Shown here: positions 17,300 through 26,490 of the stretch, one piece after another
How the letters are laid out: each line of letters starts with the position of its first letter
Numbering within the stretch: the stretch's first letter is position 1
NCBI RefSeq assembly: GCF_027570075.1
Contig: NZ_JAKMUS010000004.1
Coordinates: 62,001-126,000 of the forward strand
Direction of reading: 5' to 3'
DNA from: Corynebacterium meitnerae
GTDB taxonomy: Bacteria > Actinomycetota > Actinomycetes > Mycobacteriales > Mycobacteriaceae
DNA: 64,000 bases
Translations under genes and position numbers: made by a program
The notes under the pieces: generated by a model
What the model was told of the DNA's origin: nothing
What the model saw: the letters and a program-made list of their open reading frames with translations, nothing else
Databases searched by the model: none

Positions 17300-19032
17300 T
17301 TCGAGACTTGTGGTCGATGACGGATCGGCGCTCGAGAATGACGCTGGTGTGGCTCATTGCGTTGGCCACGCTTGCCGCGCTGGCCCAGGGAGCGGCGTTC
17401 GTCGCGCTGCTGCCGCTGCTGTCGGCTCTGGCCGAGGGAGATGATGCGACGGCGTGGCGTTTCACCGGCGTCATCGCCGGCCTCGCGGCCGCCCATGCGG
17501 TGCTGTCCCTCGCCGCGGGGACAGTCGGCAGGGCGAATTCCGCAGCGGTGCTTTCGTCCCTGCTGCGTTCCCTGGGCGAACGCGTGCTGACGTTGCCACT
17601 CGGGTACGTCACCAAGTCCACGGCCGGCCGCTTTTCGGAGATGGCGTCGTCGGGTATCGCGTTCGCGGCGTCCGTGCCGCACGTGATCCTGCGGCCCGTC
17701 ATCGCCGCGGTGGTTACGCCGACCGTCATCGCCTTCGGAATTCTGGCGGTGGATTGGCGCGTCGGTTTGGTTCTTGTCGCGTCGGCGCCGGTGCTCTTCT
17801 TCGCCTACCGGGCCATTGGCCGGGTCGGCGGGGAGTCGGACGAAGCACATGCTGAGGCCGTCGCTGCCGTCTCCAGCAGGCTGATCGAGTTCACCCGCGG
17901 CCAGCAGGCGATTCGCGCCGCGGGCGACGGTTCGGCGGCGGACGCGATGGTAGATGAGGCTATCCAGGCCCAACACGATGCGTTCGCGAAGGCGACGTCG
18001 ACGCAGGGGGCGGCCATCGGACGGTTGGGTTCGGTCGTCCATGCGGTGTTCACGGCGGCGGTGATCGTCGCCGTGGCAGTCGCCGCGACGGGCGGGATGG
18101 CGCCGACGCATTTGGCGCCGATGCTCATCGTGCTCGTCCAGTTCACCGGACCGATCACCACGGCGGGAGCGTTGTCCGGCGGTTTCGGTGCGGGCCGCAA
18201 CACGTTGGCTGCGTTGCGTGACCTGCGGGCAATCCCCGCCCTTCCTGAACCTGCCGCACCGGAGCTGCCCGACGGGCATGACGTGGAGTTCCGCGGCGTG
18301 AGCTTCGGGTACGGAGATAAGAAGGTTCTCGACGACGTCAGCTTCCGTGCACCTCAGGGAGCGCTGGTTGCCGTAGTGGGACCGTCGGGGGCGGGCAAAA
18401 CGACGGTCATGCGGCTGCTGTCGCGTTTTCATGATCCGGACTCGGGGGAGATCCTCATCGGCGGGGTGCCCTTGCCTCGGATCGGCACCGACGGCGTGAA
18501 CTCGCTGGTGACCCCGGTGTTCCAGGAGACGTTCCTTTTCGACGCGTCCGTGCGGGACAACCTGGTCTTCGCCGACCCCGGCTTCGGTTCCAGGCCCGGT
18601 GACGGGGACCGCTTGCGCGAGGCCGCCCGGCGTTCCGGGGTGGACCGCATCGTGGAGCTGCTGCCTTCCGGGTGGGATACCCCGGTGGGGGAGGAAGGGA
18701 CGCTGCTGTCTGGAGGTGAGCGGCAGCGCCTCGCCATCGCCCGGGCGCTTCTGAAGGATTCCCCGGTGGTGCTTCTCGACGAGCCGACGTCCTCGCTGGA
18801 TGCGGCCACTGAGCGGGCGATCGTCGGCACGATTGAGGCGTTGCGCGGCGATCACACTGTGATCGTCGTCGCCCATCGCCTGCACACCATCCGCGATGCC
18901 GACCTCATCGTCGTGCTTTCGGAGGACGGGACGGTCGCAGAACGGGGCACGCACGATGAATTGCTGGCGAAGGGCGGCCGCTATGCCGAGTCGTGGACCA
19001 CCACGACGACGGCATCGGAGAAGCGCGGATAG
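17296..19032 (+). CDS. IrtB-like ABC half-transporter (permease-ATPase)
   Basis: This 578-residue partner has six membrane helices (residues 15-290), Walker A GPSGAGKTT near 362, a VFQETFLF Q-loop, signature LSGGERQR near 473, Walker B VLLDEP and an IVVAHR switch. Its ATG overlaps the preceding stop (ATGA). It ends the roughly 11-kb DtxR-box operon: the next gene, 5 bp further on, is convergent and belongs to the duplicated SigK-locus segment. Confidence 0.88.
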   Translation: MIRDLWSMTDRRSRMTLVWLIALATLAALAQGAAFVALLPLLSALAEGDDATAWRFTGVIAGLAAAHAVLSLAAGTVGRANSAAVLSSLLRSLGERVLTLPLGYVTKSTAGRFSEMASSGIAFAASVPHVILRPVIAAVVTPTVIAFGILAVDWRVGLVLVASAPVLFFAYRAIGRVGGESDEAHAEAVAAVSSRLIEFTRGQQAIRAAGDGSAADAMVDEAIQAQHDAFAKATSTQGAAIGRLGSVVHAVFTAAVIVAVAVAATGGMAPTHLAPMLIVLVQFTGPITTAGALSGGFGAGRNTLAALRDLRAIPALPEPAAPELPDGHDVEFRGVSFGYGDKKVLDDVSFRAPQGALVAVVGPSGAGKTTVMRLLSRFHDPDSGEILIGGVPLPRIGTDGVNSLVTPVFQETFLFDASVRDNLVFADPGFGSRPGDGDRLREAARRSGVDRIVELLPSGWDTPVGEEGTLLSGGERQRLAIARALLKDSPVVLLDEPTSSLDAATERAIVGTIEALRGDHTVIVVAHRLHTIRDADLIVVLSEDGTVAERGTHDELLAKGGRYAESWTTTTTASEKRG

Positions 19033-19037
19033 CTAGT

Positions 19038-19922
19038 TCATCTAGCACCAGATTGGCTTAGTTCCCAGGAGCCAAAGCGCACCGCGCAGACACCCCAGTG
19101 GAGGAGCAAGAGCACGAGGAGCGCCAAGGAAAGTGTGTGCCAGCCTTCGTCCCAAGCACCCAAGCACAGAGTGCCCACGGGGAAGGTAGAGCCCCACCAA
19201 CCAGGGCCGTAGGGCGCCCAGTGGAGGACAGCCTCGTAGAAGCAGTACATGGCATAGAGGACACACGGTACGGCGAGGGTGAACATGATGAGGCCGTACA
19301 GGTGAGCGTCGAAAAGCAATGTCGATGCTGCCGTCGACTGGCCAATAACACCGAGGGGAATCCACGCTGTACCCGCGGCGGCGCCACGCGGGCGCGTGCG
19401 GGACCAGTAGCAGTAGAGGAACAGCGGGATCGCGGTGAAGAACGTGAGGAAGAAGCACAGCTCGCCCGCGCAGTGATAAAACTCGCCGTGATGGGTGGCC
19501 AGCTGCCCGGCGGATGTCGCAGCGACCATCGGGGACACGAGCGCCAAGCCCCACGGGAACGCAGGCTCGGTGTAGTGCGCGGACTGCTTCCACAAACCCC
19601 AGAGTTGCCACAAGCACACAATGATGGCCAGTGGCGCGCCGATCCACCAGCTGACCAACTGGAACACGTCATTTCCGGTGAGCGCCGTCCACGCCGAGCC
19701 GCACGCGAGCAGCCCCATCGAATACATGCCCCACGCCGCCATGTTCTGGTGCCGCGGCGGCTCATTGCGCACGCCGACCGTGAACACAACAAGGAGTCCC
19801 GCCGCGATGAGCGCAAAAACGACCTGGGCTACATGAAATCCATGTAACCCAGTCAAACTCGACGCAATCGAGGTTCCCATTAAAGCGCCAGCCCAAGCGG
19901 GACCGAACTTTGGCAACGTCAT
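19038..19922 (-). CDS. TDT-type (TehA/SLAC1-like) ten-helix membrane protein, intact copy
   Basis: The 294-residue protein is almost wholly hydrophobic, with about nine to ten membrane helices. It matches the layout of small-anion channel/exporters of the tellurite-resistance/dicarboxylate (TDT) group; this assignment is moderate. The start MTLPKFGPAWAG at 19922 was chosen because the second copy (51132-52008) begins at the equivalent ATG. That second copy is nearly identical at nucleotide level but frameshifted, so this is the only intact gene. Upstream, 19923-19990 matches the sequence upstream of the other copy and includes the last few codons of the phosphatase-like gene found there. Confidence 0.6.
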   Translation of the reverse strand: MTLPKFGPAWAGALMGTSIASSLTGLHGFHVAQVVFALIAAGLLVVFTVGVRNEPPRHQNMAAWGMYSMGLLACGSAWTALTGNDVFQLVSWWIGAPLAIIVCLWQLWGLWKQSAHYTEPAFPWGLALVSPMVAATSAGQLATHHGEFYHCAGELCFFLTFFTAIPLFLYCYWSRTRPRGAAAGTAWIPLGVIGQSTAASTLLFDAHLYGLIMFTLAVPCVLYAMYCFYEAVLHWAPYGPGWWGSTFPVGTLCLGAWDEGWHTLSLALLVLLLLHWGVCAVRFGSWELSQSGAR

Positions 19923-20027
19923 AGGACTAACGCTAGGCCTGCCACCTCGCCTCATCCACTTTGGGTAGGGGCTTTGTGGTTTTTAGAACGCGAATGGCCT
20001 GAAGCACGCCAAGGGAAGCAACCGGCA

Positions 20028-20618
20028 CTAGAGCGTCACGTTGGCCAGCACCGCGCCGGTGGGTTGCGCCGCGCCGGCGGCTACTTCCTCGGTTACCAGA
20101 ACTGAAGCAGTTCCACCGGGCAGCGGCATCCACACGTCGTCGTGGGGTTCTTGGCCGATGACTCCAGCCGATTCCACGGCGCCGTCAGCCATGACGGCCC
20201 ACACTTGTGCTCCCATGCCGTCGTTGAGAGCTGGCTGGCCGTTGACCATGGCGCCGCCCTTGCCCATGTCAGAGCTGATCACGATGTCGAGGCTCGCGCC
20301 CATCGCGTCGGCCTGACCTTGACGCGCGTCGTCGGCCTCCATAATTGCGTGCATTTCGTCGACGCCTTGGGCTGCCACGAATTCGCGTGACTCGTCGACA
20401 GTGAATTGGGCGACCGCGAACCCGCCACCGGCGATGAGCACAACGGCGGCTGCTGCGGCGGTTGTGAGACGTCGCCAGGAGCGGTTCTTCCGCGCGGTGT
20501 CGAAGTCTGTGACCTGGTCGGTAGCGTCGATACGCTCCATGATTGAGCGTTTGAGCTCCGGTGGCGGAGTGACCGGCGTGGCTGCGGAATTGAAGAGGTC
20601 CTCGATATCTTTATCCAT
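20028..20618 (-). CDS. rskA: RskA-type anti-sigma factor, second copy
   Basis: This 196-residue protein starts MDKDIEDLFNSAATPV. It has a short cytoplasmic sigma-binding part, one membrane helix at about residues 50-72 (RLTTAAAAAVVLIAGGGF) and an extracytoplasmic domain rich in GAMVNGQPALNDGMGAQVW-like sequence, as in RskA. It is intact and clearly related to the copy at 56176-56763. Its ATG overlaps the sigma-factor stop by one base. The sigma gene it should control is broken in this copy, so this protein may act on the intact SigK encoded at 56763-57338. Confidence 0.8.
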   Translation of the reverse strand: MDKDIEDLFNSAATPVTPPPELKRSIMERIDATDQVTDFDTARKNRSWRRLTTAAAAAVVLIAGGGFAVAQFTVDESREFVAAQGVDEMHAIMEADDARQGQADAMGASLDIVISSDMGKGGAMVNGQPALNDGMGAQVWAVMADGAVESAGVIGQEPHDDVWMPLPGGTASVLVTEEVAAGAAQPTGAVLANVTL

Positions 20619-21193
20619 CACAGGCCTCCTTTCAACGACACGGCCTTGCGAAGCTTTTGCAACCCGTCGCGTACCCGGGTTTTGGCTGTTCCGAGAGCGA
20701 CGCCAGTGGCATCGGCGATTTCTTGGTGGGTGAGTTCCCCGAAATACGCGAGCATGAGCGCACTTCGATGGGGCTCTCCGATTGAATCAATGAGTTCTTG
20801 TAGCTCCTCAGACTCTAGTCGCTGTTGAGCTTCGTCCTCAGCGGCAGCGACCCACGTGGTCAGTTGACTGTTGAAATCGTCGGTGTCGCGGGCTTGGGAG
20901 CTGCGTCAGCTCCGCAGCCGATCGATGGCTTGCGATTTGGCTAGCCGCAGTACCCATGACTTGGCGCTGCCGCGGTGTGGGTCGAAGGTGTGGGCGCTTA
21001 GCCATACCTCCACGAAGACTTCTTGGGTGACCTCTTCCGCTTGGGCCCGGTCGCGCAAGATGTGGGTGGTGAGACCGAGAACCTGTGGGGCCAGAACGTC
21101 GTAAAGCTCGGCGAAAGCGACTTTATCGCCCGCGCGCACGCTTTCTAAGAGACGGTCAGGATCCCCAGATTCCAAATCTAACACCTGGGTCAT
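20618..21193 (-). pseudogene. sigK: SigK-like ECF sigma factor, second copy with in-frame TGA
   Basis: The frame opens MTQVLDLESGDPDRLLE at 21193 and runs through the region 2 block EEVTQEVFVEVW. It hits TGA at 20908-20906 after IDRLRS. The intact copy has Trp at this codon (IDRLRSWRSAQ), so one G-to-A change created the stop. The frame continues beyond it with complete region 4, including HQEIADATGVALGTAKTRV, to the stop overlapping rskA. Translation would yield only about 95 residues with region 2 and no -35-binding domain. Confidence 0.88.
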
Positions 21194-21196
21194 GTG

Positions 21197-21438
21197 CTAC
21201 TTGGATTCTTCCATCATTTTGTCTTCGCTCATCATGGCATCGGAGGACGGTGCCATGGAGTCGCTCATCATCGCCTCGGAAGACGGGGCCATGGAGTCGC
21301 TCATCATCGCCTCGGAAGACGGGGCCATGAGCCGTCCATCTTGTCCTCCATCTTCTCCCCGGAGTCGTTGCATGCAACGAGGCCGACGGCGGCGATGACG
21401 ATGGCGCTGACGCCGGCGATTGCGCGGTTGATAGACAT
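21197..21438 (-). pseudogene. Met-rich lipoprotein gene, second copy, frameshifted
   Basis: The start MSINRAIAGVSAIVIAAVG leads to a lipobox LVAC at about residue 23, like the intact copy at 57342-57620. After KMEDKMDGS the frame is lost near 21331 through one missing base and ends in WPRLPRR. In the corrected frame the protein continues with a repeated MAPSSEAMMSDS motif and ends KMMEESK. The three repeat units explain the 36-bp DNA repeat here. The signal peptide and lipid anchor are intact but the Met-rich part would not be made. Confidence 0.8.
21246..21330. repeat. 36-bp tandem repeat, about 2.4 units
   Basis: Units begin at 21246, 21282 and 21318 (the last is partial), each starting GACGGGGCCATGGAG or a one-base variant. 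Each unit encodes twelve residues of the Met/Ser-rich lipoprotein on the minus strand. Such repeats change copy number easily, and the frameshift in this gene lies directly beside them. Confidence 0.85.
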
Positions 21439-21495
21439 TTTGTCTCCTTCACTTTGTCGGTTCGCAGGCGCAGTATTTCTGGCCCGTCACTGAGT

Positions 21496-21556
21496 ACTAC
21501 GGAGCCGGGGGCTGATGCGGATTGGACCAATCCGGTGCGGGTGCTCACTCCGTAGT
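21496..21556. promoter_or_regulatory. Divergent SigK-type promoter pair (second copy)
   Basis: On the plus strand CCAATCC (21527-21533) is followed after 16 bp by CCGTAGT (21550-21556), facing dipZ. On the minus strand the same two words, CCAATCC (21525-21519) and CCGTAGT (21502-21496), also 16 bp apart, face the lipoprotein-sigK-rskA genes. The two -35 words form a palindrome CGGATTGGACCAATCCG. The geometry is identical at 57678-57738. Published Mycobacterium tuberculosis SigK promoters have a similar CCATCC/CCGAAT form. Confidence 0.7.
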
Positions 21557-21596
21557 GCTGGGTGTAGGAAAGGCAACCGGAAAGTAGAGGAAACTC

Positions 21597-22650
21597 ATGA
21601 TCAGCGTGATTCTTGTCGGATTCATCGGAGGTCTGATCACGGCATTGTCGCCGTGCATTTTGCCGGTGTTGCCGGTGGTGCTGGGTGTCAGCGTCGGGCG
21701 TAAACCGTCGCACGTGGTGACAGGTTTGGTCGTGAGCTTCGCCGCGATCGCGCTGCTGGGTACGATTCTGCTTAGTGCGCTGCATTTGCCACAGTCAGTA
21801 TTGCGCTGGGCGGGAGTGGTGTTGCTGGCATGGGTGGGGCTGGGAATGATTTTCCCGCCGGTGGGGGAGGTGTTGCAGAAGCCCTTTGACGCGCTTCCGC
21901 GCCCCACGGCATTGCAGGAGAAAACGCGCGGCAAGGGAGGTTTTCTCATCGGTCTGGCCCTTGGCGCGGTGTACGTTCCGTGCGCGGGCCCGGTGCTTGC
22001 AGCGGTGACGGTGGCGGGCCCGACTGGGCATATCGGCTGGAACACGGTGGTGCTCACTGTTGCGTTCGCGATTGGGCCCGCGCTGCCGCTGTTAGTGTTC
22101 GCCCTGGCGAGCAACAAGATCGGTGACAAGGTAGACGCGGTGCGGCGCCACCGTAAGGCCATCGGCGTGCTCATCCTGGTCTTCACTGCGGCGTTTGCTC
22201 TCGACGCGCCGGCGGCGATCCAGCGTGCGCTGCCGAATTGGACGTCGTCGCTGTCGAACCGTTTTGAGAATTCGGACTTGGCCAATGACGCTCTCAACAA
22301 GGTCGGACCAACTGGGAGCGGTTCACTGCAGTCGTGCCGCCGCGCCGACCCCGCGCAGCTGCAGGATTGTGGCCCGGCACCGGAATTCGCGGGGCTGACG
22401 AACTGGATCAACGCCGACCAGCCGCCGAGCCCGCAGGACGGTGGTGTCATGCTCGTTGATTTCTGGGCGTACGCCTGCATCAACTGTCAGCGTGCGGGGG
22501 AGCACATCACGAAGCTTTACGACACTTATCGAGATTCCGGCCTCACCGTCGTCGGCGTCCATTCCCCTGAGTACGCTTTCGAGCACGACCTGGGCAATGT
22601 CCGCAACGCCGTAGAAAAGGAAGGTATCCACTACCCGGTGGCGCAGGACA
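21597..22650 (+). pseudogene. dipZ: DipZ (CcdA-thioredoxin fusion), second copy, 5' part
   Basis: The ATG at 21597 opens a CcdA-like membrane domain (six helices, residues 1-210) followed by the start of the thioredoxin domain with WAYACINCQRAGEH near residue 294. Homology to the intact copy (57780-59405) ends abruptly at 22650, after HYPVAQD. The next 5.9 kb are foreign, and the rest of the gene resumes at about 28546. The residual frame would run only a few more codons to a TAA at 22677. The membrane domain and redox CxxC remain but the thioredoxin fold is cut. Confidence 0.9.
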
Positions 22651-22860
22651 TTACTGGATACTCACCACAGCGTTACTAAATCCGTGGTCCTAACAGCTAT
22701 CGCGTCCCCATTCGTGGCCATGTCTCAGTCGTTTAGCAAGCAGGCGAATACGCTCTGGTACGAGATTTTCGATGTCGTCAAAGACAACTCGCTGGTGGAC
22801 TACTCGGGGCCGACTCCTGCGGATAACGTGATGGAACGGCTACTTCAGGCACGTTCATAG
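22651..22860 (+). pseudogene. C-terminal fragment of an unrecognised gene
   Basis: A frame different from dipZ starts without an initiation codon and reads SVTKSVVLTAIASPFV, AMSQSFSKQANTLWYEIF and finally TPADNVMERLLQARS before TAG at 22858. It ends directly against the convergent stop of the MFS gene. Its length and lack of a start suggest the tail of a gene carried in with the insertion. I do not recognise the family. Confidence 0.4.
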
Positions 22861-24090
22861 TTATTGGCGTAGTGCGGGTACGGTGTGGGCGTAGATGACG
22901 ACCACTGCAATCAAGGCGATACAGACGGCGAAGGGTGCCAGCGGGTTCCACCCGTAAAGGGCGGTCGAAGCCAGCGGGGCAATCGCGTACGCCAACCCAT
23001 TATTAGCGTTGATGATGCCAGCCACTGCGCCTTGCTCATCTGCACTCATCTTCAAGGTTGGGCCAGTGTTGTACCCGGGCATCGCCAGTCCCATACCTAC
23101 CCCCAGCACGATACACCCGACAACCAGTAAAGCGTGCGAGGAGGTAGGCCAAATGAGCACAGTTGCAACTAGTGTAATGGCCAGACCAGTACGTAAAAGC
23201 TTCGCTGCTCCCCACCCTGTCTTTGGAGCAATCACCGCTTGGGCAATGATCATGGTCACGCCCATGATGGTCAGGTAAATCGCGGAAATACCTGCGGTCG
23301 CAGTTGCCGACAGGGCGAAGCGGTCTTGGACAGTGAATCCAAAAATCGTAGCAACAGAAGAAAACACAAGAAACATCACCAGACCAGTTGCTAGCCAGGG
23401 AGCTACACGCGGATCAGTGAAGCGAATCCGTTGAGGCTTTGCAAAAAGTTGCCCTCGGCTTTGAGGTGCGAAACTCACCAAGAGAACAACCAGACCAATC
23501 ACCATCACAACGGGCATGACCACCAAGGGCAAGAGCAGGCCACCAGCAGCGGCTAACACACCTCCAGTAACACCTCCAACAATGGAGGCCATCCCTTGAG
23601 CCGCTCCAATCATGCCCAGTGCTTTTACCCGCCCGTTCTCGCTGGCAGCATGCGTGACCAGGTGGGCTTGCGCGGTCGGGGCGATCGCTGAAATCCCTCC
23701 ACCATAGAGCAAACCACGAGTGATCACAACACCAAAAACTAGTCCGACACCGCCAACTACCTGGTTCATCCCCAGGTAGGAGACAATACCGAAGGCGCTC
23801 AAAGCGATGATCGCGATCACAAGCCCAGCAGCGAGTACACGTTTAGCGCCGACACGTTGGGAAGCTCGCCCCCAATAAGCACTCAAGCTCGCTAGTACAA
23901 TCGCTGCCAAAGAGATAGTGGCGCCAATATGCCATTCCCGCAATCCCATCTGTCGTGACAGTGGCGCGATGATCGGATTGAGAATCATTTGCCCCATAAA
24001 GGCGAGAAAAACGATTCCCACTACCAGGTTCGCTTGCGCTGCTGGATCAATAGAGCTCTGTGTCGGCTTATTACTACGAGGGTCGGGCAT
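22861..24090 (-). CDS. Major facilitator superfamily efflux transporter
   Basis: The 409-residue protein has about twelve hydrophobic helices and MFS features, such as the loop after helix 2 (YWGRASQRVGAKRVL) that corresponds to motif A. The ATG at 24090 follows a GGAG at seven bases; the GTG just before it is less likely. It is divergent from a TetR-type regulator, with mirror-image operator-like sequences between them. This is the standard arrangement for a drug-inducible pump. Base composition is lower in GC than the neighbours, fitting acquisition by transfer. The substrate is not evident. Confidence 0.85.
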   Translation of the reverse strand: MPDPRSNKPTQSSIDPAAQANLVVGIVFLAFMGQMILNPIIAPLSRQMGLREWHIGATISLAAIVLASLSAYWGRASQRVGAKRVLAAGLVIAIIALSAFGIVSYLGMNQVVGGVGLVFGVVITRGLLYGGGISAIAPTAQAHLVTHAASENGRVKALGMIGAAQGMASIVGGVTGGVLAAAGGLLLPLVVMPVVMVIGLVVLLVSFAPQSRGQLFAKPQRIRFTDPRVAPWLATGLVMFLVFSSVATIFGFTVQDRFALSATATAGISAIYLTIMGVTMIIAQAVIAPKTGWGAAKLLRTGLAITLVATVLIWPTSSHALLVVGCIVLGVGMGLAMPGYNTGPTLKMSADEQGAVAGIINANNGLAYAIAPLASTALYGWNPLAPFAVCIALIAVVVIYAHTVPALRQ

Positions 24091-24102
24091 CACTACACTC
24101 CA

Positions 24103-24153
24103 TTACTAGAACACTGTTTCACTTAGGGATATTGTAGAATGGTGTTCTAGTAA
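24103..24153. promoter_or_regulatory. Operator pair between MFS and TetR genes
   Basis: TTACTAGAACAC (24103-24114) and GTGTTCTAGTAA (24142-24153) are perfect inverted copies 27 bp apart. Each half also belongs to its own imperfect palindrome, TAGAACACTGTTTCA (24107-24121) and TAGAATGGTGTTCTA (24135-24149). Two operators of about 15 bp in a divergent spacer are what a TetR-family dimer would use to repress both genes. Confidence 0.7.
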
Positions 24154-24181
24154 GGGTCAAGGAATAAGTTAGGGTCACCTT

Positions 24182-24859
24182 ATGAACACTGTGCTAACGG
24201 GGCGAAGGGCTGGGCTATCACGCGAGCTGATTGTCAAACAAGCTGTACAGTTAAGCGCGATCAGTGGCGTTGAGGGATGGTCAGTACGGGACATTGCCCG
24301 TGAACTGGGCGTGGTTCCCTCAGTGATTTATCATTATTTTCCAAACAAGGAAGCCATTTGTGATGCTGTTGTAGACCGGGTATGTGTCGGGATTGAAGTT
24401 CCCGACCCGGACCTTGAATGGAAAGCCTGGTTTCGAGCTATGGCTCACAATCTACGCCCCGCATTGTTAGCATATCCGGGGATTACCGACAGGTTCGCGC
24501 GGGGCAAGTTCACCGAACAGTTTTTGCCGATGATCGATGGAGCCTGGGCCAAACTACAAGAAGCTGGGTTTGGTGACAATTCGCCTGTGGCCTACACAAT
24601 TATCGCGAACTCGATCATCCACACGATCGGAGCGAGAAACCTGCGCGCATCCAATCAAATCCAGCCTCGCCACAACCTGCACGAAATGCTTGTCAGGCTT
24701 GAGCCTATGATGGCTCAATCTGTTGGACTGACCAGTATTGTCAACTCTTACCTGGAGCCTCTCTCACACCCTGATGAAGAAGAAGCGATGTCCGAGGAAT
24801 ACTACGACCTCGTCATCGATGTGATCCTAGACGGCATCGAACACACCCTGCTGCCTTAA
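24182..24859 (+). CDS. TetR-family transcriptional regulator
   Basis: The 225-residue protein has the N-terminal TetR DNA-binding domain, with helix-turn-helix WSVRDIARELGVVPSVIYHYFPNKEA around residues 38-63, and a longer C-terminal ligand-binding domain of the TetR_C type. It is divergent from the MFS gene and probably represses it through the paired palindromes at 24103-24153. Inducer unknown. Confidence 0.87.
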   Translation: MNTVLTGRRAGLSRELIVKQAVQLSAISGVEGWSVRDIARELGVVPSVIYHYFPNKEAICDAVVDRVCVGIEVPDPDLEWKAWFRAMAHNLRPALLAYPGITDRFARGKFTEQFLPMIDGAWAKLQEAGFGDNSPVAYTIIANSIIHTIGARNLRASNQIQPRHNLHEMLVRLEPMMAQSVGLTSIVNSYLEPLSHPDEEEAMSEEYYDLVIDVILDGIEHTLLP

Positions 24860-25106
24860 CTCTGACCCACTTCTCAATCATCGTCTTAGTGAACGCCCGC
24901 ACAGCTGTGTACTTCAACACAGCGGATGTAGCCCAGTTGATAAGCCGGGTCAGTTCACGTTCACACCCGCGTTCTCATGGTCACAGAGACGGTTAAATAG
25001 TTCTTCCTGATACGGATTATTCATGGTGTGCCCTTCATCCAGGTATGGGTAAAGGGGGCCAAGGCACACACCCTGACCCCCTTCGCTGTCTGCTACGGGC
25101 TAGCGT
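24860..25106 (-). pseudogene. Fragment of phage head gene region downstream of the capsid gene
   Basis: On the minus strand a short frame starts at 25023 (MNNPYQEELFNRLCDHENAG) and stops after 24 codons. A second frame then reads INWATSAVLKYTAVRAFTK toward 24860. In phage head operons a head-tail connector gene follows the major capsid gene, which fits the position, but the pieces are too short to assign. The region ends at the TetR stop. Confidence 0.35.
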
Positions 25107-25605
25107 CTACTCGGTAGCACCCGCCGTGGTCGGCTCCACCACATCATGTTCAGCCGTCGCCAGCGCCTCCGGGCGGATCACGGAACCGCCGTACACCTGG
25201 AGGCCCGTAATCGCACGGGTGAAACGGAACGGCAGCATGGACGATTCCTCCACCTCCGTGATCTGGTAGCCGAACGGGGTAGCCATCGGGTGGCCCGCAA
25301 TGACCACCTCACGGCCCGCCACCGTCGGCACCGTCGGCGCGGAAATGATGCGGAACCCGAGCAGGCGACCAATCTCACCGTTCAAGAGATTGCTGTTGTT
25401 CACTGCCTTGTCCAGGCGCTCATCGTGCAGCAGCGCCGCTTCCATCCATCTCGGGGCCAACCATCACGAAACGGTCAGTCTTCGGAACGTGGGTAGCGTT
25501 CAACTTCTTACGCAACTTCACTAGCACGGAGAAAGAATCGGGCCCGGCCCCCGGAAAGTAGACACCATGGGGTGGTGAAATTGTGGGGCTTACTTTAGCG
25601 CATTG

Positions 25606-26490
25606 TTACGCTGCGTGGGCTTCGTACTCTGTGGGGGTGAGGTACTTGCACCAGGAGTGTCTTCGGCTGGTGTTGTAGCGCACGCACCATGCGAAGACGT
25701 CTCGTCGGCAGACGAGCTGGTTGGCAAAGACTTTCTTGTCTTTGAGGACCTCTCGTTTCAAGGTGGCGTTAAACGACTCCGCCAGCGAGTTGTCGGCACT
25801 GGTGCCGACCGCACCCATGGACTGGGTGACGTTGAGCCTGCGGCAGGTGGCCTGAAACTGCGATGAGGCATAGACACTTCCGTGGTCCGAATGAAAGATC
25901 GCCCCGGCAAGACTCCCGCGGGTGTGGTGTGCGTGCTCGAGTGCTTCCTCGACGAGTTCGGTGCGCATGTGTTCGGCGATAGCAAAGCCGACGAGCATCC
26001 GGGAATAGCAGTCAATGACCGAAGCGAGATACATATTCGACCCGTCCGCGATCGGCAGTGAGGTGATATCGCCAACGAGCACCCTATTTGCAGCCGGGGC
26101 CGTGAAATCTCGCTTGACCAGGTCGGCAAACACCACGCGATTGGGCCCACGCCTGGTGGTGGTGACCTTGCGTTTTTTCGTGTAGCCACGCAGGCGAAGC
26201 TTCTTCATGATCCGGGCGATGCGCTTATGGTTGACCGGGCCATTGTCGTTGTAAGCGTCGTTATAGGTCAGCTCTGCCGCGATGCGTTTGGCACCGTAAA
26301 GCTGGTCTTTCTCGTCAAAGACCGCCTTGACCTTCGCCCCTAGCATGGCATCGTCAATCAGCCGGCGGTGCCGTTGGGCGCTGCTGGCTTTCCATTTGTA
26401 GTAAGAGCTGCGCTTGAGCCCAAGGACGGTGCACATCCGCTTGACCGAGTACTCGGTGCGGTGGTCCTCGACAAACTGGAAGCGGATCAC
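25606..26490 (-). CDS. IS3-family transposase OrfB (DDE integrase core)
   Basis: This 294-residue protein has the HTH_21 segment followed by the rve integrase core. The catalytic acidic residues are visible in LVGDITSLPIADG (first Asp), FHSDHGSVYAS (second Asp) and ADNSLAESFNATLK (Glu). The gene overlaps orfA by four bases in another frame, so it is probably made as a fused OrfAB through -1 frameshifting. No internal stops are present and the element may still be active. Confidence 0.93.
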   Translation of the reverse strand: MIRFQFVEDHRTEYSVKRMCTVLGLKRSSYYKWKASSAQRHRRLIDDAMLGAKVKAVFDEKDQLYGAKRIAAELTYNDAYNDNGPVNHKRIARIMKKLRLRGYTKKRKVTTTRRGPNRVVFADLVKRDFTAPAANRVLVGDITSLPIADGSNMYLASVIDCYSRMLVGFAIAEHMRTELVEEALEHAHHTRGSLAGAIFHSDHGSVYASSQFQATCRRLNVTQSMGAVGTSADNSLAESFNATLKREVLKDKKVFANQLVCRRDVFAWCVRYNTSRRHSWCKYLTPTEYEAHAA

